Below, piece by piece: positions 35,052 through 42,606 of a stretch of DNA of 55,697 bases. Position numbers and translations under genes: made by a program. The notes under the pieces were generated by a model. It was not told where the DNA came from and searched no databases. It saw only the letters and a program-made list of their open reading frames with translations. This stretch comes from Janthinobacterium fluminis (lineage in GTDB: Bacteria; Pseudomonadota; Gammaproteobacteria; Burkholderiales; Burkholderiaceae_D), in the NCBI RefSeq assembly GCF_028595325.1, contig NZ_JAQQXR010000017.1:1-55697 (forward strand), written 5' to 3'. Position 1 is the first letter of the stretch; every line of letters begins with the position of its first letter.

Positions 35052-36992
35052 ATGGAAAGTCGTCTGAGCCGCCTGGAAGCCGTGCAAACCGTGTTGCTGG
35101 AAATCGGCCAGCGTTCGAGCACTTGCAGCGATATCCGGGAATTTTTGCGGGCCGTGCACGCGGCGCTGGGCCGCATCATGTACGCGGCCAATTTTTACGT
35201 GGCGCTGCTGGACCAGGACGACGGCCTCGTGCGCTTTCCGTATTTCGTCGACGAGTTCGACGCGCCGCCCGATCCGCAGACCGGCGCCAGGCTGGCCACG
35301 CCGGGGCAGTCGCCGACGGCCTGGGTGGTGCTGAACCGGCGCCGCCTGGTGATGACGGCGGCCCAGGAGGCGGCCCGGGAAATCGACGGCGCCAGCTGGG
35401 GCGGCGGCACGCCGGCCGAGCACTGGATGGGCTGCCCGCTGTTCGACCAGCAGCACCAGGTGCTGGGCGCCATCGTGATCCAGAGCTACGACACGCGCCA
35501 CACCTTTTCCGCCGAGGACCAGGCCCTGTTCGAGCTGATCGCCAACCATGTGTCGAGCGCGCTGCAAGGCATGCAGAGCGTCGACCGGCTGGAGCGGGCC
35601 GTGCAGGAGCGCACGGCCTCGCTGGCCCACGAGGTGGCCGAGCGGCGCCGCGCCGAGGCGCTGCAGCGCGCGCTCTACGAGATCGCCAGCCTGTCGGCGT
35701 CGGCCTGGGACGCCGACAAGATGTATGCGCAGTTGCACCGGATTATCAGCGCCCTGGTCAGCGCGAAAAACTTCCTGATCGCCCTATACCACCCGGACAG
35801 CCGGGAAATCAGCATTCCCTATTTCGTCGACGAAAAAGATGCGCAGGCGCCCGTCAAACGCTTCCGCTACGGCATGGGCATGAGCTCCTATGTGCTGGAA
35901 CGCAAGCACGCCAGCCTGCTCGACGCGGCCAGCTACGCGGCCCTGGTCGCCGGCGGCCAGATCGACGAGCCGCTGGGCGACGTCCGCATCGCCAGCTGGA
36001 TGGGCGCGCCCATGCTGCTGGGCGACCAGGCTTACGGCGTCCTCATCGTGCAAAGCTACGACGAGGCCGTGCTGTACACCCAGCCGGACCTGGACATCCT
36101 CGCCTTCATGGCCAGCCATGTGGCGGTGGCGATCGCGCGCATGCAGGCCGAGCGGGCGGTGCGCTGCGCCAAGGACACGCTGGAGGAGCAGAACGCGGCG
36201 CTGAGCACGGCGCTGACGGCGCTGCGCGAGGCGCAGTCGGAGCTGGTGCGGCAGGAAAAGCTGGCCTCGCTGGGGCGGCTGGTGGCCGGCGTGGCCCACG
36301 AAATCAACACGCCGCTGGGCATTTGCGTGACGGCCACCAGCCACCTGGTGCAGGAGCTGAAGCTGACCAGGGAGGAACTGGCGGCGGGCCAGTTGGACGA
36401 GGACGGTTTGCAGCAGTTCTTCTCCATCATCGACCAGACGCTGCGCATCATGACCACCAACACCCAGCGCGCGGCGGCGCTGGTGCGCAGCTTCAAGCAG
36501 GTGGCCGTCGACCAGTCGTCGGAGAATCTGCGCCACTTCAACCTGGGCAACTACCTGGCCGAGGTGCTGCTGTCGCTGCAGCCTAAGTTGAAGGGCAAGC
36601 CCGTCGAAGTCGAGGTCGATTGCCCGAAGGATATCGAGCTCGACAGCTTCCCCGGCGCCGTCTCGCAGATCGTCACGAATATGGTCGTCAACTCGCTGGT
36701 GCACGGCTTCGGCGAGGGGACGCCGGGCAAGATCCGCATCGTCGCCCGTCTCGACCACGAGCAGGTGCTGCTCGACTACGGCGACGACGGCGCCGGCATG
36801 GACGCGGCCACGCTGAGCCAGCTGTTCGACCCCTTCTTCACGACCAAGCGGGGCGCCGGCGGCAGCGGCCTGGGCGCGCACATCCTGTACAACCTCGTCA
36901 CGGGGGCGCTGGGCGGCACCGTCAAGGCCGACAGCGCGCCCGGCCGGGGCCTGCACTACCAGCTGCGCTTCCCGAAGGTGCGCCGCACCTGA
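35052..36992 (+). CDS. Double-GAF sensor histidine kinase
   Basis: 646 residues, no membrane segment. Two GAF domains (about 15-175 and 220-375) share NFYVALL/NFLIALY and PYFVDE strings, so they are tandem copies. Coiled coils lead to HisKA with phospho-acceptor His416 in GVAHEINTPLG, and an HATPase with N-box NMVVNSLVHGF, G1 DDGAGMD, and GSGLGAHILYNLV. It should autophosphorylate in the cytosol in response to a small ligand or light-like signal sensed by GAF. It converges with the response-regulator gene, 13 bases apart, which is the best candidate for its partner. Confidence 0.92.
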   Translation: MESRLSRLEAVQTVLLEIGQRSSTCSDIREFLRAVHAALGRIMYAANFYVALLDQDDGLVRFPYFVDEFDAPPDPQTGARLATPGQSPTAWVVLNRRRLVMTAAQEAAREIDGASWGGGTPAEHWMGCPLFDQQHQVLGAIVIQSYDTRHTFSAEDQALFELIANHVSSALQGMQSVDRLERAVQERTASLAHEVAERRRAEALQRALYEIASLSASAWDADKMYAQLHRIISALVSAKNFLIALYHPDSREISIPYFVDEKDAQAPVKRFRYGMGMSSYVLERKHASLLDAASYAALVAGGQIDEPLGDVRIASWMGAPMLLGDQAYGVLIVQSYDEAVLYTQPDLDILAFMASHVAVAIARMQAERAVRCAKDTLEEQNAALSTALTALREAQSELVRQEKLASLGRLVAGVAHEINTPLGICVTATSHLVQELKLTREELAAGQLDEDGLQQFFSIIDQTLRIMTTNTQRAAALVRSFKQVAVDQSSENLRHFNLGNYLAEVLLSLQPKLKGKPVEVEVDCPKDIELDSFPGAVSQIVTNMVVNSLVHGFGEGTPGKIRIVARLDHEQVLLDYGDDGAGMDAATLSQLFDPFFTTKRGAGGSGLGAHILYNLVTGALGGTVKADSAPGRGLHYQLRFPKVRRT

Positions 36993-37005
36993 AGCCGGCG
37001 CCGCT

Positions 37006-38511
37006 TCAGTCGGGGAAGCGGGCGTTGATCGCCAGCGCCTGGTCGATATTGGCGATCAGCAGTTCGACGTAGACGGGGTCGAGGTGCCGGCCGCTCACCT
37101 CGCGCAGGTGGGCCACCACTTGCGACACCGGCCAGGCGTCCTTGTAGCAGCGCTTGTGCATCAGGGCGTCGAAGACGTCGGCGACGGCGACGATGCGCGC
37201 GTACAGGTGGATGGCGTGGCCGGCCAGTCCCTGCGGGTAGCCGCTGCCGTCGTATTTTTCGTGGTGCTGGTGGGCGATGACGGCGGCCGCCTTGAGGATG
37301 GGCCGCTGCGAGCCGTCCAGGATGGACAGGCCGACGGCCGGGTGCTGTTTCATGATTTCCCATTCGGCCGCGTCGAGCTTGCCCGGTTTCAGCAGCACGG
37401 CGTCGGGCGTGGCGATCTTGCCGATGTCGTGCATAGGCGCGGCGTGCCGCAGCACCGCCGTTTCCTCGTCCGGCAGGCCGGCCGCCCGCGCCAGCAGGTG
37501 GCACACCTCGGACATGCGGCGCACGTGGTTGCCGGCCTCGTTGGAGCGCGATTCGACGACGTCGCCGAGGCGCAGGATCAGCTCGGCCTGGGTGTCGGTG
37601 ATTTCCTGGGTCAGCAAAATATTGTCGAAGGCGATCGCCACGCCGGAGCAAAACACTTCCAGCAGTTGCGCGTCGATGGCGGAGATTTCCTCGACGCCCT
37701 TTAACACGAGCAGCGAGGCTTTGCCGCTGCTGTTGGGGAAGTAGCCGACATAGGTGTCGCCGTGCAGGCGCGAGATCTTGTTGCTCTTGGCGTCGTCGAG
37801 CTGGGCCAGCAGTTCCGGACCGAGGATCACGCCGTCCTCGTCGCCTATGCGGGCCAGCACTTCGTAGTCTTGCTCGCCGCTGATGGCGCTGGCGCCGCGC
37901 AGGCGCAGCAGCATGCTCGTCTCCAGCCGCAGCAGGGCGACCACTTGCTGCAGCAGGCCGCTGGCGAAGTCGCGCAGGTTGCGCTGCTGGAAGATATGCG
38001 CCGACGCGGCGATGACGCGCTCCAGGCCCTCGCGGTAGTTCAGCTGCGCCAGGCGGGCCTCTTCGACCTGCATGATGTCGCGGTAGGCGCGCAGCGCGGC
38101 GAAGGTCGTGGTGAACAGCTTGGTGCGGTCGAGCTCGGTCTTTTCCTTGTAGTCGTTGATGTCGTAGTTGACGATCACGCGCTCTTCCGGCGCCTGGCCC
38201 GGCTGGCCGGTGCGCAATACGATGCGGCTGAACTGGTTGTTCAAGTCTTCGCGCATCCAGCGCGCCACCTCCAGGCCGCTGTCCTCTTTTTCCATGACGA
38301 CGTCGAGAAACACCAGGGCGATGTCGGCCTCGCGCGCCAGCACCTGTTTCGCTTCGGCGCCGCTGTAGGCGTGCACGAAGCTCAGGCTGCGGCCGTCGAG
38401 GCGGAAACGGCTCAGCGTCAGTTTGGTGATGTCGTGGATGTCGGGCTCATCGTCGACGAGCAGGATTTTCCACGGTGGCAGCTTGGGCGAGGCAGGGGAC
38501 AGAAAGGACAT
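37006..38511 (-). CDS. REC-DUF3369-HD-GYP response regulator
   Basis: 501 residues from ATG at 38511 (MSFLSPASPKLPPWKILLVDDEP). Receiver domain about 14-140, with VDDEPD and acceptor Asp in ALVFLDVVM; DUF3369 about 150-315; HD-GYP about 325-500 with HAAPMHDIGK and HHEKYDGSGYPQGLAG, all metal ligands present. It hydrolyses c-di-GMP under phosphorelay control and has no DNA-binding part. Earlier in-frame ATGs add a basic leader that is unlikely. Probably paired with the adjacent GAF kinase. Confidence 0.9.
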   Translation of the reverse strand: MSFLSPASPKLPPWKILLVDDEPDIHDITKLTLSRFRLDGRSLSFVHAYSGAEAKQVLAREADIALVFLDVVMEKEDSGLEVARWMREDLNNQFSRIVLRTGQPGQAPEERVIVNYDINDYKEKTELDRTKLFTTTFAALRAYRDIMQVEEARLAQLNYREGLERVIAASAHIFQQRNLRDFASGLLQQVVALLRLETSMLLRLRGASAISGEQDYEVLARIGDEDGVILGPELLAQLDDAKSNKISRLHGDTYVGYFPNSSGKASLLVLKGVEEISAIDAQLLEVFCSGVAIAFDNILLTQEITDTQAELILRLGDVVESRSNEAGNHVRRMSEVCHLLARAAGLPDEETAVLRHAAPMHDIGKIATPDAVLLKPGKLDAAEWEIMKQHPAVGLSILDGSQRPILKAAAVIAHQHHEKYDGSGYPQGLAGHAIHLYARIVAVADVFDALMHKRCYKDAWPVSQVVAHLREVSGRHLDPVYVELLIANIDQALAINARFPD

Positions 38512-38922
38512 GGGGCGAGTTCCGCTAAAGGACGCAAAGACGCGACGCCGACGACACTGTCCGGTCCGGCGCGCGTGTTTGAGACGCATTGAATCGATTG
38601 TAGACTGACATCTGGCTATTAACAACAAGCAATATTATCCGGGTGATGCTAGACGGCAACAGCGTGGCGCGCACGCGCTGCCGGGCAAAATACTGTGTTG
38701 AATGATAAATAAATATGTATGCTAGACAATACTTTGTTTTTATCAATATTTATCACTTTTAGGAAAAATATTTTGCCGGCCGGGATGTCGCAAGGCGTGA
38801 CAGACGTAACAAAATATTGGTTTTGCTGCCACGCGGCGCGGCAACGTTTATAGTGGTCATATGGGCGCCGGCGCGGCTTGTTGCCGTGGCATTCAAGTTC
38901 CCTTCACTGGAAAGGATGGATC
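38512..38922. other. Intergenic region between HD-GYP and DUF3016 genes
   Basis: 411 bases without a gene. The middle (about 38600-38820) is markedly AT-rich and carries the HD-GYP promoter on the minus strand. Toward the plus-strand gene, GCCACGCGGCGCGGC and TATAGT (38851-38856) suggest a promoter, but no -35 fits well. No conserved ORF or RNA is seen. Confidence 0.6.
38597..38625 (-). promoter_or_regulatory. Promoter of the HD-GYP response regulator
   Basis: Minus strand: TTGTTA (38625-38620) and TACAAT (38602-38597, 5 of 6) are 17 bases apart. The ATG at 38511 would have a leader of about 80 bases. Confidence 0.55.
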
Positions 38923-39408
38923 ATGCGATGGTTTTCTCGAGGCGCCTTGACGGCGTTGTCCCTGGCGGCCAGCGGCGCCGCATGGGCCGACGTCAGCGTC
39001 AGCTATAGCGCGCCGCAACAATTTTCCGACCTGCCCACGGCGCAGTCGGTCCGGGAGCAGGTGTTGAAGGGGCTCAGCGAGCACTTCCAGTCGCTGGGGA
39101 AAAAATTGCCCGCGGACCAGCATCTGAGCATCGAGGTCAGCGACGTCGACCTGGCCGGCCGCGAGGAGCCGAACAGCCGTACCGTCAACGAGATCCGCGT
39201 GATGCGCGGCGGCGCCGACTGGCCGCACATCAGCTTGCGCTACACGCTGGAGTCGGGCGGCAAGGTGCTGCGCAGCGGCAAGGACGAGCTCAGCGATATG
39301 AGCTATCTGAACCGCATCAACGGCTATGCCTCGGGCGACCGGCTGCGCTATGAGAAAAAGATGATAGACGAGTGGTTCGCCAAGCAGTTCGGCGCGAAGG
39401 CGCCCTAG
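38923..39408 (+). CDS. DUF3016-family secreted protein
   Basis: 161 residues from ATG at 38923 with an AAGGA ribosome site. Signal peptide MRWFSRGALTALSLAASGAAWA, then VSVSYSAPQQFSDLPTAQSV, typical of DUF3016, plus RTVNEIRVMRGGADWPHISLRY and the closing RLRYEKKMIDEWFAKQF. The family is periplasmic or outer-membrane associated with no defined activity. It is single and has its own promoter region. Confidence 0.8.
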   Translation: MRWFSRGALTALSLAASGAAWADVSVSYSAPQQFSDLPTAQSVREQVLKGLSEHFQSLGKKLPADQHLSIEVSDVDLAGREEPNSRTVNEIRVMRGGADWPHISLRYTLESGGKVLRSGKDELSDMSYLNRINGYASGDRLRYEKKMIDEWFAKQFGAKAP

Positions 39409-39448
39409 CGTCCCCGCTTGCGGATTGCCTGACTGGCAAGCCGGGACA

Positions 39449-39892
39449 CTAGTCGATCCAGTTCACCTGGGGGAACTTGGCGCGGAATTCGTCGGGCATC
39501 GGCACCACCTGGCTGCTTTTGTAGTTGAAGAAGACGAAGCCCGATTTGGCCATCGCGATCAGCGCCTGGTCGCGCGGGCGGCTGATGCGGAAGGTGATGT
39601 CGCCGCCGTATTTGTTGAAGTCCATTACGCCCACCTCGAACAGCAGTTGGTCGCGCGCGTGCGCCTCCGCCTTGTAGGTCGTGGCCAGGTCGGTGACGAT
39701 GATGCCGGTGCCGTCGCCCTCCGTTTCGCGCACGCCGTATTCGTAGAGGAAACGCGCGCGCGCTTCGGAGATCATGGAAATCATCGAATCGTTGCCGAGG
39801 TGGTTGGCGCCGTTGATGTCGGTGACGCGCACGGTCAGCTGGGATGAGTAGCAGTACTGGTCTTCGGGGAATTCAAGTGTCAAACGGGCCAT
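39449..39892 (-). CDS. Hotdog-fold acyl-CoA thioesterase
   Basis: 147 residues. LTVRVTDINGANHLGNDSMISMISEARARFLYEYG matches the 4-hydroxybenzoyl-CoA thioesterase-type hotdog helix and active site region; the second half has TYKAEAHARDQLLFEVGV and a strand pattern ITFRISRP. It should hydrolyse an acyl-CoA. Substrate is unclear; aspartate near the start of the central helix is present (DINGANHLGND). Single gene, convergent with DUF3016. Confidence 0.82.
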   Translation of the reverse strand: MARLTLEFPEDQYCYSSQLTVRVTDINGANHLGNDSMISMISEARARFLYEYGVRETEGDGTGIIVTDLATTYKAEAHARDQLLFEVGVMDFNKYGGDITFRISRPRDQALIAMAKSGFVFFNYKSSQVVPMPDEFRAKFPQVNWID

Positions 39893-39989
39893 ATTGTCCT
39901 CGTGGCGCGGCGGCGGCGGGCCGGGCTAAAATTCCATTTTAGCAGTCCGCCGGCGCCGCGCCAGTCCGTTGCGGCCGGGGCAAGCCGCG

Positions 39990-40724
39990 TCAGCGCTTCA
40001 TGTATTGCTCCAGGTATTGCTTGAACTGTTCGTTGGCGAAGGCGGCCGCGGCGGCCTTGTCGAAGCGGGCGATCGCGGCCGGGTCGGCCTTGAGCGAATA
40101 TTCCATGCGGAAGGTGCGCTCGGGCATGGGCAGCTTGAGCAGCTGGATGTCGATCTTGCCCTGCCGGGCGAAATGCCGCGGCGAGTATTCGTTCTCGAAG
40201 AACACGGCCTGGACCCGGCCCGCCTGCAGCTTGCGCAGGTTCATCAGTTGCCAGTCCGGCGAGGACAGCAATTGCCATTTGATCGGCACCTGGTCTATGC
40301 CGTCGGGCAGCTTCGAGCCGCCCAGCCAGCCGATCTCCATGCCCGCCAGTTGCCGCAGCGATTGCACGGCTTGCAGCGGCGCGTCGCGGCGCACGGCAAG
40401 GTGGGGGTGGGCTTGCAGATATGACCAGTTGAAACTGCCCACGCCGGGTTTGCTGCGGCGCGGGCCGCTGACCAGCAGGACGATGTCGAGGCTGCCGTCG
40501 CGCAGGCTGACCATCGCCCGCGCGAACGTCGTCGGCGCCGTCCACGTCAGTTCGACGCCGCCGCGCCGCACCACTTCCTGCTCCAGGTAGTCGCGCAGGG
40601 CGCCCCGCAGCGGCGCCGTCGCCTCGCCGGTGACGATGGGGGCGACGACGAAGCCGCCGACCCGCAGGGGCGCGGCGGTGGACGGCGCCGCCAGGACGAG
40701 GCAGAGAAGTAGGGCTTTGTGCAT
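39990..40724 (-). CDS. Periplasmic solute-binding protein (SBP_bac_3-like)
   Basis: 244 residues from ATG at 40724 (MHKALLLCLVLAAPSTAAPLRVGGF), with a short signal peptide. DYLEQEVVRRGGVELTW, SLDIVLLVSGPRRS and VFFENEYSPRHFA give the two-lobed amino-acid-binding pattern. No permease or ATPase genes are near it, so it may be an orphan sensor-type binding protein. The frame stays open upstream of the gene, but that is not coding. Confidence 0.75.
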   Translation of the reverse strand: MHKALLLCLVLAAPSTAAPLRVGGFVVAPIVTGEATAPLRGALRDYLEQEVVRRGGVELTWTAPTTFARAMVSLRDGSLDIVLLVSGPRRSKPGVGSFNWSYLQAHPHLAVRRDAPLQAVQSLRQLAGMEIGWLGGSKLPDGIDQVPIKWQLLSSPDWQLMNLRKLQAGRVQAVFFENEYSPRHFARQGKIDIQLLKLPMPERTFRMEYSLKADPAAIARFDKAAAAAFANEQFKQYLEQYMKR

Positions 40725-40807
40725 CGAGTCAAACCCAGTGATTGAATGAAAGACCGGTCGCCGCGAGGTTCGTTGCGATTGTAGCGCAAACCGGTGCACG
40801 CGCCGGC

Positions 40808-41314
40808 TCAGCCGCGCGCCTTGCCCGCCTGGAACGCTTGCGCCCGCCCGGCCCGTTCGGCGCTGTAGGCGGCGCCGAACGCCAGGTCGAGGTCGGGGGC
40901 GGCGAACAGCTCGCCGCAGCAGGCGCAGGCGAGGCCCAGTTGCAGCGGCTGGCCGCAGTGCCGGTGCACGGCGTCGACGGCCGGCTGCGCCGGGTCGAGC
41001 TCGCCCCATTTCCGCCCCCAGTCGGCCAGCGTCATCAGGGTGGGATACAGGTCGCGGCCCTTGTCCGTCAGGCAGTACTGGTAGCGCCGCGGCTTGTCGT
41101 GGTAGATGGCGCGCGCCAGGATGCCGTCGCCCTCCAGCCGCTTCAGGCGGGTCGACAGCAGGTGCGGCGACATGCCGGTCTGGGCTTGCAGGCCGTCGAA
41201 GCGCTGGTTGCCGAAAAAAAGCTCGCGCATGACCAGCATGGTCCAGCGATCGCCGACCACCGCCAGGCAGCGCGCGATGGGACACAGCGTATCGCCAATT
41301 TCCGACCAGTTCAT
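40808..41314 (-). CDS. HxlR-family transcriptional regulator
   Basis: 168 residues from ATG at 41314 with GGAG 7 bases upstream. CPIARCLAVVGDRWTMLVMRELFFG is the HxlR/MarR-like opening with the conserved Cys; the winged helix is RFDGLQAQTGMSPHLLSTRLKRLEGDG. The C-terminal ~60 residues carry a CACCG motif and His-Cys pairs that may bind zinc. HxlR regulators sense aldehydes or redox changes. No obvious target gene beside it. Confidence 0.88.
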   Translation of the reverse strand: MNWSEIGDTLCPIARCLAVVGDRWTMLVMRELFFGNQRFDGLQAQTGMSPHLLSTRLKRLEGDGILARAIYHDKPRRYQYCLTDKGRDLYPTLMTLADWGRKWGELDPAQPAVDAVHRHCGQPLQLGLACACCGELFAAPDLDLAFGAAYSAERAGRAQAFQAGKARG

Positions 41315-41579
41315 CTCGACTCCAGCTATTTGGGGGCATGATTTTAACGTCACAGGCGCCGCCTATCGCGTTCGTTTGGCAGGCGTGCGCGGCGCGTCGC
41401 CGCACGTAAAACAGCGTGCCGGCATCCGGGCGGCGAGGGCTGCCCCACTGGTCTGCTTGCGGCGCGGCGCGTTTGACCGGGCTGCGCCGGTTGCGCCGTC
41501 CGCGCCGGGCAAATGGTATTGTTGGCCCGGCGTTGCGCCAGACCCAGGCGGCCTGCCGGCAGTTCGCTACACTGCGCTG

Positions 41580-42530
41580 ATGAGCACGCCCAAAGACGAC
41601 TACGACACGCCGTGGAAGGACGCCGTCACGCGCTATTTCCCCGCCTTCATGGCGTTCTACTTTCCCCTGGCCTACGAGCAAATCGACTGGTCGCGGGGAC
41701 ATGTTTTTCTCGACAAGGAATTGGCGCAGGTGGCGCGCGACGCCGCGCTGGGCAAGCGCCTGGCCGACAAACTGGTGCAACTCAGCTTGCGCGGCGGCGG
41801 CGAGCAATGGTTGCTGCTGCATCTGGAGGTGCAGGGCCGGCGCGAGCGCCGCTTCGCCGAGCGCATGTTCACTTACAACTACCGCATCTTCGACCTGTAC
41901 CGCCGGCCCGTCGCCAGCCTGGCGCTGCTGAGCGACGACAGCGCGCACTGGAAGCCGCACGCCTTCGGCTACAGCTGCTTCGGCTGCAGGATGGGCATTG
42001 ATTTTCCTATCGTCAAATTACGCGATTTCGCCGGCCGCCCCGAAGCATTGCTGGCCGACGCCAATCCCTTTGCGCTGCTGACCGCCGCCTATCTGGCGGC
42101 ACGCGACACCAAGGGCAAGGCCGAGCGGCGCGCGGAGGAAAAATGGCGTTTGCTGACACTGCTCCTTGAGCGAAACTGGGACAGGCAGGCTATCATGGAT
42201 TTATTGATGGTGATCGACTGGATGATGTGGCTGCCCAAGCCGCTTGAGCGCGCGCTGTGGCAGCGCATCGGCGAGCAGGAAAGGAGTCGGAAAATGCCTT
42301 ATATTTCATCCATTGAACGCATCGGACTGGAGCGCGGCCGCAAGGAAGGGCGATTGGAAGGGCAAGTGGAAGGACAAGTGCTGATGTTGAGCCAGTTGTT
42401 GGCCGAGCGCTTTGGCGCCTTGCCCGCGCCTGTGCGGCAGCGGCTTGCCCATGCGACGGCGGCTGAGCTGAAGGCATGGTCCAAGGCTTTCGTGCGTGCC
42501 AAGGCGCTCGACGAGGTGTTCCAGGCTTAG
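41580..42530 (+). CDS. Rpn-family PD-(D/E)XK nuclease with DUF4351 tail
   Basis: 316 residues from ATG at 41580. The nuclease core has WLLLHLEVQGRRERRFAERM, the E-x-Q type PD-(D/E)XK centre, followed by YNYRIFDLYRR. The C-terminal region has the repetitive GRKEGRLEGQVEGQVLML block and the DUF4351 helix pair. These Rpn/YhgA-like proteins nick DNA in a RecA-independent way and often show domain shuffling. TACACT stands 6 bases before the ATG and no ribosome site is seen, so it may be leaderless. Confidence 0.8.
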   Translation: MSTPKDDYDTPWKDAVTRYFPAFMAFYFPLAYEQIDWSRGHVFLDKELAQVARDAALGKRLADKLVQLSLRGGGEQWLLLHLEVQGRRERRFAERMFTYNYRIFDLYRRPVASLALLSDDSAHWKPHAFGYSCFGCRMGIDFPIVKLRDFAGRPEALLADANPFALLTAAYLAARDTKGKAERRAEEKWRLLTLLLERNWDRQAIMDLLMVIDWMMWLPKPLERALWQRIGEQERSRKMPYISSIERIGLERGRKEGRLEGQVEGQVLMLSQLLAERFGALPAPVRQRLAHATAAELKAWSKAFVRAKALDEVFQA

Positions 42531-42592
42531 CCCCGGCCGCCCCGCGCGGCGATTTTCCGGGCGGCGTAGCGCATGCCTGTTGGAAACCGCTC

Positions 42593-42598
42593 TATAAT
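42593..42598 (+). promoter_or_regulatory. -10 box of the MshQ-like gene
   Basis: Perfect TATAAT, 8 bases before the ATG at 42607. Transcription would begin at or within two bases of the start codon, so the message is probably leaderless. No -35 is seen. Confidence 0.45.
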
Positions 42599-42606
42599 CG
42601 GCTTCC

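Noticed and set aside
39990..41960. Single long minus-strand frame joining the solute-binding protein to upstream sequence
   Set aside because: The upstream part overlaps the HxlR gene and the Rpn gene in other frames; the signal peptide at 40724 marks the true start.
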